Part shown: positions 15,893 through 25,180 of the stretch, in pieces | How the letters are laid out: every line of letters starts with the position of its first letter | Position numbering within the stretch: the first letter of the stretch is position 1 | Assembly: GCF_003259505.1 (NCBI RefSeq) | Contig: NZ_QLLK01000012.1 | Coordinates: forward strand, 1-64,000 | Reading direction: 5' to 3' | Source of the DNA: Algoriphagus yeomjeoni | GTDB taxonomy: Bacteria; Bacteroidota; Bacteroidia; Cytophagales; Cyclobacteriaceae | Length of the DNA: 64,000 bases | Made by a program: the position numbers and the translations under genes | Notes under the pieces: model-generated | Database searches by the model: none | What the model saw: the letters and a program-made list of their open reading frames with translations, nothing else | Told to the model about the DNA's origin: nothing

Positions 15893-16020
15893 CAGAATCT
15901 TCGAGGAGATTCCTCCTCCCTCGTCGTCAGAATGACACCTCAACAATTATCCGCTGCGCCACCTCGCCGCCGCGAGAAAACTCTGAAAAACCACTTGCGC
16001 CCTTGCGCCTTGGCGGGAGC
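15893..16020. repeat. Intergenic repeat relic running into the RND permease gene
   Basis: The segment combines a GAATCTTCGAGGAGATTCC / GTCAGAATGACACC part with CGCCGCCGCGAG and CTTGCGCCCTTGCGCCTTGG. These are styles of dispersed intergenic repeat found in Bacteroidota. The last part encodes the final residues of the permease. Confidence 0.5.
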
Positions 16021-19000
16021 TATCTTTTCTAAGATGGGTTTTTTCCACAACAGCACCGGCAACACCCAAAACACCCCAATCATACTGAAAATCAATCCTC
16101 CAATCGTGCCAATAGCCAGAGAGAACCAGAAAATCTCATTTTGACCTTCTATGATAAAAGGAATCAATCCGAAACAAGTGGACAAAATCGTGAGCAAAAT
16201 TGGAATAGCTTTGCCAGCTACAGATTTGAGGACATTTCGATTATAAAGCCCTTGACTTCTATTGTTCAGATCATTGACGATAAAGATCCCGGCATTCACA
16301 GCCAAACCTCCCAGCATCACAAAGGCTGCATAACCGCCCTGATCAAAGTAAAAATCGAATAGTGAGAAGATCAGAAATAGCCCAATGAAACTGATCGGGA
16401 TGATCGCAATGATATAAACCGGCTGCTTGAGGTTCTCAAACAATACCGAGCAAATCATAAATATCCCAATGATCAGCAAGCCCAATAAGCCATACTGACG
16501 CTTTTGCTGATCATAATTCCAGCTATACGAATCCTTTTTTGCCTCATAGCCTATCGGCATGGACACTTTCATTTCTTCAAGAACCTCATCCAGATATTCA
16601 TCACCAAACTTTCTCGAACCCATGTATTCAAAAGCTACTATCCGGATGTATTGTCTATTTTCCTTGTGAAGTGAATTTGTAGTCGTTTCCTTGGTCAGTG
16701 TACCATAATCAGAGACTTTGTAGATTTTATTTTCTCCTCCGATCAGTCCTTTCTGCTCCATATCAAATTTACTGAAGTCAGCAGCCTTACGTTCTCTAAT
16801 CATCAAACCGTAGTTTTTCTCTTCCAACGTCAGAATTGTCGATGCTCTCTGTGGTTTGGACATATCCTGCAAAGCGGTCAAAACCTCGTACTGATTCGTC
16901 TGCCCCAGCGCCATTCTATTCTGATCTAAGCGAAGTACATATTCCTCAGTTTTTTGCTCTCCGTAGCCAGCCCGTTCGTTTGTTTTTACTTCCTGAATTC
17001 TCTTGTGAAGCAAAAGCTTTTCTGCCAAAACATTGGCTTGCCGCTCCAATTCATCAAAATTGTAGCCTTTCATTTTCACTCTATAGCTAGGAATCTGATC
17101 GCTGGAACCTCCTGTATAAAACCCTTGTCCCACGCCGTAAATATTCCACTGAGCGCCAGACCAATCGGTTGATTTTACAGAGAGTTTCCCTTTCAGCTGA
17201 TAGGGTAAAGCTCCATTTTCATAGGCTTCATCAAAGGTAATTTCTATACTTCCCTGCTGTCCACTATACACTGAAGTCACAAACTGATCTATGCCCTGCA
17301 CATCATCCAAATAGGATTCAAACTCCCGCATGATAAAATCCATCTGTTCCAAGGTATTTCCAAATGGCAGTCGACAATACACATAAAGTTTCGTCTTGGC
17401 TGCCTCACGATAGCCACTTTTTTCATACACTCCACGCACAAACATCCGCATGGAACCTCCGAGAGCTTTATCTACATAGGGTCTGATTTCCTCCTGATAG
17501 AAAGTATTTCCCACAGTTTTGTTATACCACTCATGCTCATCCCATTTGGCAGGGAGAAAAAATATAGGAGTCCCAAAAAGCAAAATAAGGAAGGTGATAA
17601 ATGTCTTTCTGTATTTGGCCGTCCAGGCTATACTTCTTTCATAGTTTCTCAAATACTTGACGCGCTTCCGCAACTTAGGAAGAGTCAATTTTCTGCCTTG
17701 CTTCACCGATTCTTTGAACATCACCTGATAAAATGCAGGAGTAAATACCAAGGCAATCAAAAGCGAAATACCCAACATTACCGAAACCACAATGGAAAAT
17801 TCCGTAAGGTTTTTGCGGTCTTCCTCTGGCAGGAAAAAGACAATCATCAATGCCGCAATAGTAGTCAGAGAAGCTGCCAAAAGTGCCAGAAATACTCTCC
17901 TATTTTTATGTTTATGCAAATGATCAATCATGATTATCGCATTATCCACGATCAACCCAAAACTAATCGTCAATCCTGCCAACGAATACATGTGGATATC
18001 TACTTTGAGGAAATAAAGCACAATGGCACAAAGGCTCAGATTTGCCAAAATCCCTAAAAACAGGATACTCAGGTACTTGATATTTCTATTGATGAGAAAA
18101 ATGAAAACCACTAAAATCAGGATAGAAAGTCCCGACCTTTTATAGATTTTATTCAGTTCCTTCTCTAAGTATTCCGTGTCGTCGTTTTCCAAACGCACCT
18201 CAAACCCAGCTGGAAGTGATTTCCCAGCGTCCTCAATTGCCAATTTCAGTTGTTGCGCCAGCAGGACTTTATTGACTCCATCGCGGTTGTACACGGTAAG
18301 CGTTACCGAATTATTCCCATTAATCCTGTAGTATCTGGTCGCCTCAGCTTCTTCTAAGGTCATGCTTGCTACATCACGAAGTCGAACTTCTTTTCCGCCA
18401 ATTTCGCTAATGACCAAGTTTTCCAGCTGATCCTTGTCCTGAAGTGAGCGGTCCACCTGTACGAAGAGTGTCTGCCCTTCATTGTTCATCACCGCCCCGG
18501 GGAATGTCAGCCCAAATGCGCTCTGAATGCTATTGGCCAGCTGATTTCTAGTGACACCAAAAGACTGCATCTTTTGAATATCGTAAGTGACATAAAGCTG
18601 CAAATTATTTGCGCCCAGCACTTCCACTAGTTCTACTTCTTCGTAGCGCGTCAGGGCTGGCTTAAGGATATCCTCCGCTATTTTCTTGATTTCAAAAGAT
18701 GCAAATGGCCCATTTACGCTGTAGGTCAAAATCGGGGATTTCTCCTGCGAACTAGTCTGGGAAGATTGCGAAACCGAGGGATACCCTACCCGCTGATCCA
18801 TCTGTGGATAAATCTGCCGAATCATGGCGGAGATCTCAAACTTCTTCATTTCCATATCAGCCTTCTTGTCAAAAGTCAGCGTGATGGAACCACTATTATA
18901 ATTGGAACTAGAATTGATTTCCTTCAGCTCAGTTAATCTGGAGAAAGCACCTTCTAAGGGAGAAGTCGCCAGTTTCTCCACGATTTCCGGTGAAGCATTT

Positions 19001-19131
19001 GGTATGCTATATCTCACCGACAATATTGGTGATCTGGCTCTGGGATTGAGATCTACCGAAAGCATAGGAATCACTGCAAACCCAAGGATGGAAACGACTA
19101 CGAAGACTATCAGTATTCTGAATGGAGTCAT
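15940..19131 (-). CDS. RND efflux permease, second of a tandem pair
   Basis: A 1063-residue inner-membrane proton-driven efflux pump. TM1 is at the N-terminus (ILIVFVVVSILGFAVIPML), followed by the porter-domain start PRARSPILSVRYSIPNASPE. TM4 carries GLTISFGLIVDNAIIMIDH with the proton-relay Asp, and TM10-11 the AAFVMLGGLAVNAGIFIVND stretch. The pattern resembles MdtB/MdtC-type tandem pumps, with its partner 1 bp upstream. The last 25 or so residues (AKAQGRKWFFRVFSRRRGGA and onward) are basic and unlike a normal RND end; they are encoded by an intergenic repeat. No outer-membrane factor gene is in the window. The substrate is unknown. Confidence 0.9.
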   Translation of the reverse strand: MTPFRILIVFVVVSILGFAVIPMLSVDLNPRARSPILSVRYSIPNASPEIVEKLATSPLEGAFSRLTELKEINSSSNYNSGSITLTFDKKADMEMKKFEISAMIRQIYPQMDQRVGYPSVSQSSQTSSQEKSPILTYSVNGPFASFEIKKIAEDILKPALTRYEEVELVEVLGANNLQLYVTYDIQKMQSFGVTRNQLANSIQSAFGLTFPGAVMNNEGQTLFVQVDRSLQDKDQLENLVISEIGGKEVRLRDVASMTLEEAEATRYYRINGNNSVTLTVYNRDGVNKVLLAQQLKLAIEDAGKSLPAGFEVRLENDDTEYLEKELNKIYKRSGLSILILVVFIFLINRNIKYLSILFLGILANLSLCAIVLYFLKVDIHMYSLAGLTISFGLIVDNAIIMIDHLHKHKNRRVFLALLAASLTTIAALMIVFFLPEEDRKNLTEFSIVVSVMLGISLLIALVFTPAFYQVMFKESVKQGRKLTLPKLRKRVKYLRNYERSIAWTAKYRKTFITFLILLFGTPIFFLPAKWDEHEWYNKTVGNTFYQEEIRPYVDKALGGSMRMFVRGVYEKSGYREAAKTKLYVYCRLPFGNTLEQMDFIMREFESYLDDVQGIDQFVTSVYSGQQGSIEITFDEAYENGALPYQLKGKLSVKSTDWSGAQWNIYGVGQGFYTGGSSDQIPSYRVKMKGYNFDELERQANVLAEKLLLHKRIQEVKTNERAGYGEQKTEEYVLRLDQNRMALGQTNQYEVLTALQDMSKPQRASTILTLEEKNYGLMIRERKAADFSKFDMEQKGLIGGENKIYKVSDYGTLTKETTTNSLHKENRQYIRIVAFEYMGSRKFGDEYLDEVLEEMKVSMPIGYEAKKDSYSWNYDQQKRQYGLLGLLIIGIFMICSVLFENLKQPVYIIAIIPISFIGLFLIFSLFDFYFDQGGYAAFVMLGGLAVNAGIFIVNDLNNRSQGLYNRNVLKSVAGKAIPILLTILSTCFGLIPFIIEGQNEIFWFSLAIGTIGGLIFSMIGVFWVLPVLLWKKPILEKIAPAKAQGRKWFFRVFSRRRGGAADNC

Positions 19132-19132
19132 A

Positions 19133-22100
19133 TTATGCCGTTTTCAGTGATTTCTTAGAAACTGTAAACCAGTAAGCCAAAGGCACAAAATACAATGCGG
19201 TAAGTGTACCGATAGTCAAACCTCCTATCACAGCAAAGACCAAAGGTCGCTGCAAATCAGCGCCCAAACCGCTGCTAAATACGATTGGGATCAGTGCCAA
19301 AATAGTCGTAATGGAAGTCATCAAAATCGGCTTTAGACGAATCTGACCAGCTTTATGAAGTGCCATTTCCAGGGCTTGTGCAGCTGAAATATCATCCGAC
19401 TCCACATAAGTTGACCGAAGTCGGTTGATGGTATCGATCTTCAAAATCGCATCATTTACCATGATTCCTAGCATCACTACCAAGCCAATGGCAGACATCA
19501 CATTCAGCGAAGCTCCGAAAACCCATAAGATCAAAAATGCTCCACCGATTCCCAGCGGAAGGGTAAATACCACTATCAATGGCTGGATAAAACTTTCAAA
19601 TTGCGCTGCCAAAATAAAGTAAAGTAGCAAGACCGAAATCAAGAGGATACCAATCAACTGTCGGATATTTTCTTTGTCTTTGAAATACTGTCCTACCACA
19701 GTTACTCCTAGGTTTTTATCCTGTCCCCAGCGATTGTAAGCACTCACATTCTCATCAGGATTCTCAGCGGTCACATTCAGCGATTGATAAATCCCGCCCT
19801 TGTCCGCAGTGACATATTTGTAATGATCCTCGTATCCATATTCTATAAATTCCCCAAGAATGTAGGAAGTTGTATCCGAAGCCACGACTCTGGTATTCCG
19901 AAGAATATCTTCAAATCGCGCATTTGGCTCCTTCAATCGGATCGGCGTGATCTCTCCAAAACGCCGTATATCGGTAATCGTATAACTTCCAAATAACCTG
20001 GAAATCTGAGTTTGGATAGCATCCACAGGGATTTGATAAGTAGCCATTTTATCAGCCCGAAGTGTGAAAATCACTGAGGCTTCTTTCATCAAACCAGGTC
20101 CCCGCTCCCACTCTTGTGTGGGGAATTGACTAAGCCAAGGATCCATTTTATCCTCGGGAACTGGCTCCTTGGATGCCAGATCTTTCCATCTCACCTCGTA
20201 AAATGGCATGTCAGAACTGAACAACTGATCAAATGCATTTGGCGCATCGCCCAGTGTAAAGGATGCTTCCGGATAATTCTTTTTCAGATTCGCTTCGAGT
20301 TCCTTGATCGCTTCTTCCTTTTCTTCTACAGATGGGAAAAGAAAATAGAGTAAGGACTGCTGAATAGAGTTTTCCCCATCGAATAGCAAAAACTGCTTCA
20401 CTCCCACATCCGCCTCTGCCTGGTCGTATTTGCCTTCCATGGTTTTCAAAAGCGTGAGTACACGGTCTCTATTTTCAGAAGCCGAAATCGGTTCAGACCA
20501 ATCCACATCAAGCGTCGCATCCAGCTTTTCTATTTCGGGTAAACCTGTCGTTTTTAACAGCAGGCTAACTCCCAAACCAAGTGGAATCAGTAACATAAAG
20601 ATGAACATCGCGATCTTTCTATTGCCAGTAATTTTGCGATAGCCAAACTCATACAATCCAAGAACTTTGGTGAAAAACGCTCCCTCTCCATCATCGTATG
20701 CTTTTTTGCTTTTGGAGAAAAAGAGAAAATAAAGCATTGGTAGCAGGATAAAAGCTACTGCCAACGAAACCGAGAGAATCGCCGTCACCGCCACTGCCTG
20801 ATCAAAAAACAAAGCACCAGAGATCCCGCTCAAAAACACCAGCGGAACAAATACGGCCAACGTAGTCAAAACAGAACTAATCAGCGCTCCCATCACCTCA
20901 TCCACACCTTCCACACAAGCTTCGAAAATAGACAAACCACTTTCCCGCTTCCGGGTAATATTATCCAAAACAATGATGGCATTGTCAATCAGCATCCCGA
21001 TCCCAAGTGCCAAACCTGAGAGGGAAATGATATTGATCGAAAGATCGAAAAAGTAGAAAATAAGAAAAGAAATCAGCAAGGAAGACGGCAAACTCACGCC
21101 AATAATCAGCGGCAATCTGTAATCTTTCATAAAGAGAAATAGCACTGCAAAAGCGAAAACCCCACCAAAAAGTAAAGACGTTTCCAAGTTGGAAATCGCA
21201 GCATTAAGGAGATTTGACTGATCTTGAGTGATCTCAAAATCCACCTGTGGATAATCCTCCTTGAACAATTCTATCGCTTCTTTAAGTGCAGGGATCAGTT
21301 CATTCATTTTGGCTGAAGCCTGCTTGTGAACGGTAATTACCAGACTTTCCTGTGTTCCAAAAAGGTGATATCCCAGCGTTTCCTGCGTCTCATAACTTAC
21401 TTCGGCAAGTTTTCCCAAAGGAATGATCACGCCTGAAGATGCTGCTACCGGTAAGCTTTCTATGTCTTTTGGTGTGTCAACACGGGTAGCCAGACGAAGG
21501 TAGTAGCGGAACTGCCCGTCTTTTACGGAGATACCTGGAAGTTCAGAATTACCGGATTGAATGGCGGAAATCACATTTTGCTGCGTCATTCCGAGTGCGG
21601 ACAAAGCCTCTTCATTTGGCTTTACTGTGATGATTCGGTCCTTTTTACCATTGATATCCACCAGAGAAACTCCGGGAAGCTGCTCAATCCTTTTCTTGAG
21701 GACATTTTCAGCCAGCAAACTCACTTCTACTTCATCCGCTCCTTCTTTTGGCACCACCTGCACACGGGCCACGGGAATATCTGAAGTATTGATTCGGATG
21801 ACTTCAGGACGTCCAAGGTCTTGGGGAAGCCCATTTGTCAATCGGTCTATTTTCTCATTGACATCGATGTAAGCCAACTCCATTTGCGTGCTGTAGTCGA
21901 AGGTCAATCGTATCGTTCCAACTTCAGAACCGGCTTTGGAATCCATTTCCTCGAGGCCGTTCAGCGTGATCAATCCTTCCCGGATTGGACTGAGGACATT
22001 TTGCTCGATAGCTTCAGGAGAAGCATTGGGATAACTGACCTTCACCACTATTTGTGGCACATCGATCGGTGGCAAAAGCGAAATTGGCAGTGTGCGTAGG

Positions 22101-22177
22101 ACGATGAAGGCAAATACCATCAGCGCCATAAAAGTCATAAAAACTGCAATAGGCCGGGCCAGTAAAAATCTAACCAT
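19133..22177 (-). CDS. RND efflux permease, first of a tandem pair
   Basis: A 1014-residue RND transporter. It opens MVRFLLARPIAVFMTFMALM, then the porter start VPQIVVKVSYPNASPEAIEQ. TM4 holds GLALGIGMLIDNAIIVLDN with a proton-relay Asp, and the second half has the matching MLGIMVNDAILKIDTINRLR. Length and topology (12 TM, two large periplasmic loops) are standard. It starts 3 bp after the adaptor gene stop and is followed 1 bp later by the second permease, so the three are one operon. Two different permeases suggest a heteromeric pump, but they could also be separate pumps sharing one adaptor. Confidence 0.92.
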   Translation of the reverse strand: MVRFLLARPIAVFMTFMALMVFAFIVLRTLPISLLPPIDVPQIVVKVSYPNASPEAIEQNVLSPIREGLITLNGLEEMDSKAGSEVGTIRLTFDYSTQMELAYIDVNEKIDRLTNGLPQDLGRPEVIRINTSDIPVARVQVVPKEGADEVEVSLLAENVLKKRIEQLPGVSLVDINGKKDRIITVKPNEEALSALGMTQQNVISAIQSGNSELPGISVKDGQFRYYLRLATRVDTPKDIESLPVAASSGVIIPLGKLAEVSYETQETLGYHLFGTQESLVITVHKQASAKMNELIPALKEAIELFKEDYPQVDFEITQDQSNLLNAAISNLETSLLFGGVFAFAVLFLFMKDYRLPLIIGVSLPSSLLISFLIFYFFDLSINIISLSGLALGIGMLIDNAIIVLDNITRKRESGLSIFEACVEGVDEVMGALISSVLTTLAVFVPLVFLSGISGALFFDQAVAVTAILSVSLAVAFILLPMLYFLFFSKSKKAYDDGEGAFFTKVLGLYEFGYRKITGNRKIAMFIFMLLIPLGLGVSLLLKTTGLPEIEKLDATLDVDWSEPISASENRDRVLTLLKTMEGKYDQAEADVGVKQFLLFDGENSIQQSLLYFLFPSVEEKEEAIKELEANLKKNYPEASFTLGDAPNAFDQLFSSDMPFYEVRWKDLASKEPVPEDKMDPWLSQFPTQEWERGPGLMKEASVIFTLRADKMATYQIPVDAIQTQISRLFGSYTITDIRRFGEITPIRLKEPNARFEDILRNTRVVASDTTSYILGEFIEYGYEDHYKYVTADKGGIYQSLNVTAENPDENVSAYNRWGQDKNLGVTVVGQYFKDKENIRQLIGILLISVLLLYFILAAQFESFIQPLIVVFTLPLGIGGAFLILWVFGASLNVMSAIGLVVMLGIMVNDAILKIDTINRLRSTYVESDDISAAQALEMALHKAGQIRLKPILMTSITTILALIPIVFSSGLGADLQRPLVFAVIGGLTIGTLTALYFVPLAYWFTVSKKSLKTA

Positions 22178-22180
22178 GGC

Positions 22181-23251
22181 TTATTCTTTTACGATTTGAA
22201 CCGGAGCTTGATGCGCAAGTTGAAGGTTGTTGGAAGTGATTACGGTGCTGTTTTCTTCGACACCTTCGAGAATTTCCACTTCCTCTCCATTGTCTTTGCC
22301 CACTTCCACATAGTTCCATTTGGACTCTTTATTTTCAATAGTAAAGACTACTGCTCTTCCTGATCTGTAAACCAGCGCATCTTTAGGAACTACCAAAGAG
22401 TTGCTTTGCGGAGCACGGATAATTGCCCGGGCATTCATCCCTGGCAGAAGATTTTTATTTGCTGCCAAAGTAATGGAAACCTGCACTAATCCACTTTCAT
22501 CTACTTTAGGATTAATTCCTGTCACACGGCCACTAAGGGCAGTTTGAATGTCAGAGATCGGATAGACTTCTGCTTTTTGGTTGATGGAAATTAAGCTAAT
22601 CTCCGATTCCAGCACTTTGACTTTCAGAATGAATTCATTGGTTCCTAAAATCTGGCAAAGCTCTGTATTGGCTCCCACCAAACTTCCTGCTTTGTATTTG
22701 AGATCCGCCACCTGACCGGAAATAGGGGCTTTCACCACACTTCTATCAAATGCCAACTGAGCTTCTTTGAGTTCTACCTCGCTCAGGAAAACACCAGATT
22801 TAGCCCTAAGCTGCTCATCGACTATTGCTTTTTGCTCGGTATTATCTGAGGCAAATAAGGTCTCAAACCCCATCTTCTGGGATTCATATTCTGCATTAGC
22901 ATTGCGCAAAGAAATCTTTGCCTTCTCCAGCCTAAACTCAGCTTCTGTGGGATCAAGTGTAGCGATAACATCACCTTTCTTGACGTACTGCCCTTCGCGG
23001 ACATTCACTTCAAGTAGGTAACCTGCTTGCTCTATCACGGCCAGAACTTCAGCTCCAGCTTCAAGTTTTCCGGTAGCATTGATTAGATAATCGAAGCTTT
23101 TTCGCTCAGCCATAGCAACATTAACCTCGGTGGCGGCAACTTCGTTTCGAAAGGATTCTGTGGGAGCTTCTTCGACCTTTTCCTTATCTTCTTTGCAAGC
23201 AGAAAACAGGACAATTAAAAAACCGAAAAGTAGTAGAGTAGAGTTTTTCAT
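22181..23251 (-). CDS. RND periplasmic adaptor subunit (membrane fusion protein)
   Basis: A 356-residue lipoprotein (lipobox VLFSAC, Cys near 19). The lipoyl-like halves are visible: GAEVLAVIEQAGYLLEVNVREGQYVKKGDVIATLDPTEAEF near residue 62, and VKAPISGQVADLKYKAGSLVG further on, separated by an alpha-hairpin (RLEKAKISLRNANAEYESQK). The beta-barrel and membrane-proximal domains follow (GMNARAIIRAPQSNSLVVPKDALVYRSG). It links the two downstream permeases to an outer-membrane channel encoded elsewhere. It is the first gene of the operon. Confidence 0.93.
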   Translation of the reverse strand: MKNSTLLLFGFLIVLFSACKEDKEKVEEAPTESFRNEVAATEVNVAMAERKSFDYLINATGKLEAGAEVLAVIEQAGYLLEVNVREGQYVKKGDVIATLDPTEAEFRLEKAKISLRNANAEYESQKMGFETLFASDNTEQKAIVDEQLRAKSGVFLSEVELKEAQLAFDRSVVKAPISGQVADLKYKAGSLVGANTELCQILGTNEFILKVKVLESEISLISINQKAEVYPISDIQTALSGRVTGINPKVDESGLVQVSITLAANKNLLPGMNARAIIRAPQSNSLVVPKDALVYRSGRAVVFTIENKESKWNYVEVGKDNGEEVEILEGVEENSTVITSNNLQLAHQAPVQIVKE

Positions 23252-23333
23252 TGAAATAAGTAGTTTCGATGAATAAGAAACTAACTAATTCTTCAATGTC
23301 AAAATTTTTATTGCAGAAAGGATGTTAATGATT

Positions 23334-23852
23334 CTAAAAATCCGGCAAGGAAGTATCAATTTCTTTGGACGGTGGACTAATAGCAAGATTCACAGGTCTC
23401 AAGCGCATAGCAGCAGGTGGGTCGTCTCCAAAGTATTCTATAAGTCTATCGATCTCCTCTATAGTAGCTACTTCTATTCGCACGCGAGTAATTCCATCAT
23501 CAAGCATGCCTAATTGGGTACCTGCAGCTCGGGACAGATCAATGATTCGCCTGGAAGTTTTCGGAAGCCTATCATTGATCCGGACCCAAACAAAATCACC
23601 TGTATCTTCTCGAGTTACTTTTACCAAGGTGTTAAAAGGCAAGGTTTTATGAGCTGCTGTGAGGCTATCCATATGAAAAATCTCACCATTGGACGTTTTT
23701 CTTAAGTGAAATCTGCGACCATAGAAACTGGCAACACCCTCTTGTATCACTAAAGCATCAGGTGGTAGTTGCGGTTGATTTGCCTCGGAAATAAGTGAAG
23801 CCACCAAAATAAGAAGCCAATTCCACATACGTAATCTGAATTTCGCCAGCAT
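23334..23852 (-). CDS. rlpA: RlpA-type septal ring lytic transglycosylase-like protein
   Basis: About 172 residues with an N-terminal signal (FRLRMWNWLLILVASLISEA). The double-psi beta-barrel core is clear: EGVASFYGRRFHLRKTSNGE, AAHKTLPFNTLVKVT, and VWVRINDRLPKTSRRIIDLS, with the Asp of the NDR motif and a conserved Ser-rich strand. RlpA cleaves naked glycan strands of peptidoglycan. No SPOR domain follows, so it is a short form; the C-terminal about 30 residues are proline-rich. The frame is open to a TTG at 23870; ATG 23852 or 23828 is a more likely start. It is divergent from sbcD. Confidence 0.8.
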   Translation of the reverse strand: MLAKFRLRMWNWLLILVASLISEANQPQLPPDALVIQEGVASFYGRRFHLRKTSNGEIFHMDSLTAAHKTLPFNTLVKVTREDTGDFVWVRINDRLPKTSRRIIDLSRAAGTQLGMLDDGITRVRIEVATIEEIDRLIEYFGDDPPAAMRLRPVNLAISPPSKEIDTSLPDF

Positions 23853-23893
23853 TTCCAATAAAGATGCCAATTTACGTCATTTGTATCAAATGG

Positions 23894-23925
23894 CTTGCAG
23901 TAGGTCATTCACTGAAGTAATTTAG
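23894..23925 (+). promoter_or_regulatory. Promoter of sbcDC
   Basis: CTTG (23894-23897), 20 bp, then TAATTTAG (23918-23925), one mismatch from TAnnTTTG. The ATG of sbcD follows 25 bp later. Confidence 0.55.
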
Positions 23926-23950
23926 TTCTTCATTCATTTTTAGATACGAT

Positions 23951-25180
23951 ATGATCAAAATCCTCCACACCGCAGATTGGCATTTGGGAAAAAGGCTACA
24001 GGAATTCTCCAGACTGGACGAGCAAAAATTGGTTTTGGAAGAAATCCAGCAGATTGCTGATCAGGAAAATGTGGATCTGATTCTATTGGCAGGAGATATT
24101 TTTGATACTTTCAATCCCAGTCATGAAGCAGTTGAGTTGCTTTACAAATCGCTTCGAAGACTTTCTAAAGGAGGCAAAAGACCCATTATTGCCATCTCTG
24201 GAAATCATGACAGCACGCAGTTTGTCGAAGCTCCAGATCCGCTAGCTCGGGAGATGGGGATCTTTTTCTATGGAAAATACGACACGATCATCCCAATCGG
24301 GAAACTGGACAATGGCATAGAAATCACACAATCTGATGAAGGCTTTGTGGAAATGAGACTGCCTGAAATTGACTTTCCTATTCGGGTGATTTTGGCACCC
24401 TATGCAAATGAAGTTTCCATGAAAACTTACCTAGGAGAAGGAGATCGTGAGGAAGAATTCCGCAATGTGATGGGAGCAAACTGGAAGAAAATCGCAGATC
24501 AATATTGTAATGAGCAAGGAGTAAATCTATTCGCTGGGCACTTTTTCTTTATGAAAGAAGGAGAGAAACCAGATCCAGAACCTGAATCCGAGCGACCGAT
24601 TCTTCATGTAGGCGGCACACAGGCACTTTTCACCAGAAATATCCCCGCTCAAATTCAGTATGCAGCATTGGGGCATCTGCATCGCTATCATTCGGTTGGA
24701 CACGAGCATTGCCCTGTAGTTTATTCCAGTTCGCCCCTCGCCTACTCTTTCAGCGAAGCTGATCAGCAAAAGCAAGTGGTGATCATCCAAGCTGAACCTG
24801 GAAAACCAGTTACGTATACACCAGTCGGCTTAAAAGAAGGAAGACCACTTTATCGCAAAAGCTTTGATAATTTACCCGATACCATAGTTTGGTTGGAGGA
24901 AAACCCCTGTTGTTTTGTGGAACTGACCTATGTGACGGAAAGCTCGATCGAGGCGGCAACGCGAAAAGCAATTATGAAAGCGCATGATGGAATTGTGATT
25001 TTGATTCCTCAGATCAAAAATCCTTTGGGAAGAGAAAATCAAAGCCTGCAAGTGGAAGACCTTGGTAAAGACATGGAAAGTCTCTTCAAACTTTTCTACC
25101 AAAGTGACAAAGGGCAAGAGCCAAACGAGGAATTACTCGCGATTTTTAAAGAAGTCATCAGCCAAAACGACGAAGCATGA
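23951..25180 (+). CDS. sbcD: Exonuclease SbcD
   Basis: The nuclease subunit of the SbcCD (Mre11-Rad50-like) complex, which opens DNA hairpins and processes ends. Calcineurin-like phosphoesterase motifs appear in order: TADWHLGK (Asp9, His11), LAGDIFDTFNPSHEA near 47, SGNHDS near 84, and LGHLHRYHSV in the second half, all metal-binding residues present. 409 residues is a normal length. Its TGA overlaps the sbcC ATG (ATGA at 25177-25180), so the two subunits are translationally coupled. Confidence 0.95.
   Translation: MIKILHTADWHLGKRLQEFSRLDEQKLVLEEIQQIADQENVDLILLAGDIFDTFNPSHEAVELLYKSLRRLSKGGKRPIIAISGNHDSTQFVEAPDPLAREMGIFFYGKYDTIIPIGKLDNGIEITQSDEGFVEMRLPEIDFPIRVILAPYANEVSMKTYLGEGDREEEFRNVMGANWKKIADQYCNEQGVNLFAGHFFFMKEGEKPDPEPESERPILHVGGTQALFTRNIPAQIQYAALGHLHRYHSVGHEHCPVVYSSSPLAYSFSEADQQKQVVIIQAEPGKPVTYTPVGLKEGRPLYRKSFDNLPDTIVWLEENPCCFVELTYVTESSIEAATRKAIMKAHDGIVILIPQIKNPLGRENQSLQVEDLGKDMESLFKLFYQSDKGQEPNEELLAIFKEVISQNDEA

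Noticed and set aside
17533-18057. Forward open frame of 174 codons
   Set aside because: Lies antisense within the well-supported RND permease; composition is a shadow of the permease codons and it has no signal or motif.
22181-23251. Long-frame shadows inside the adaptor gene
   Set aside because: Short antisense or out-of-frame stretches without features.
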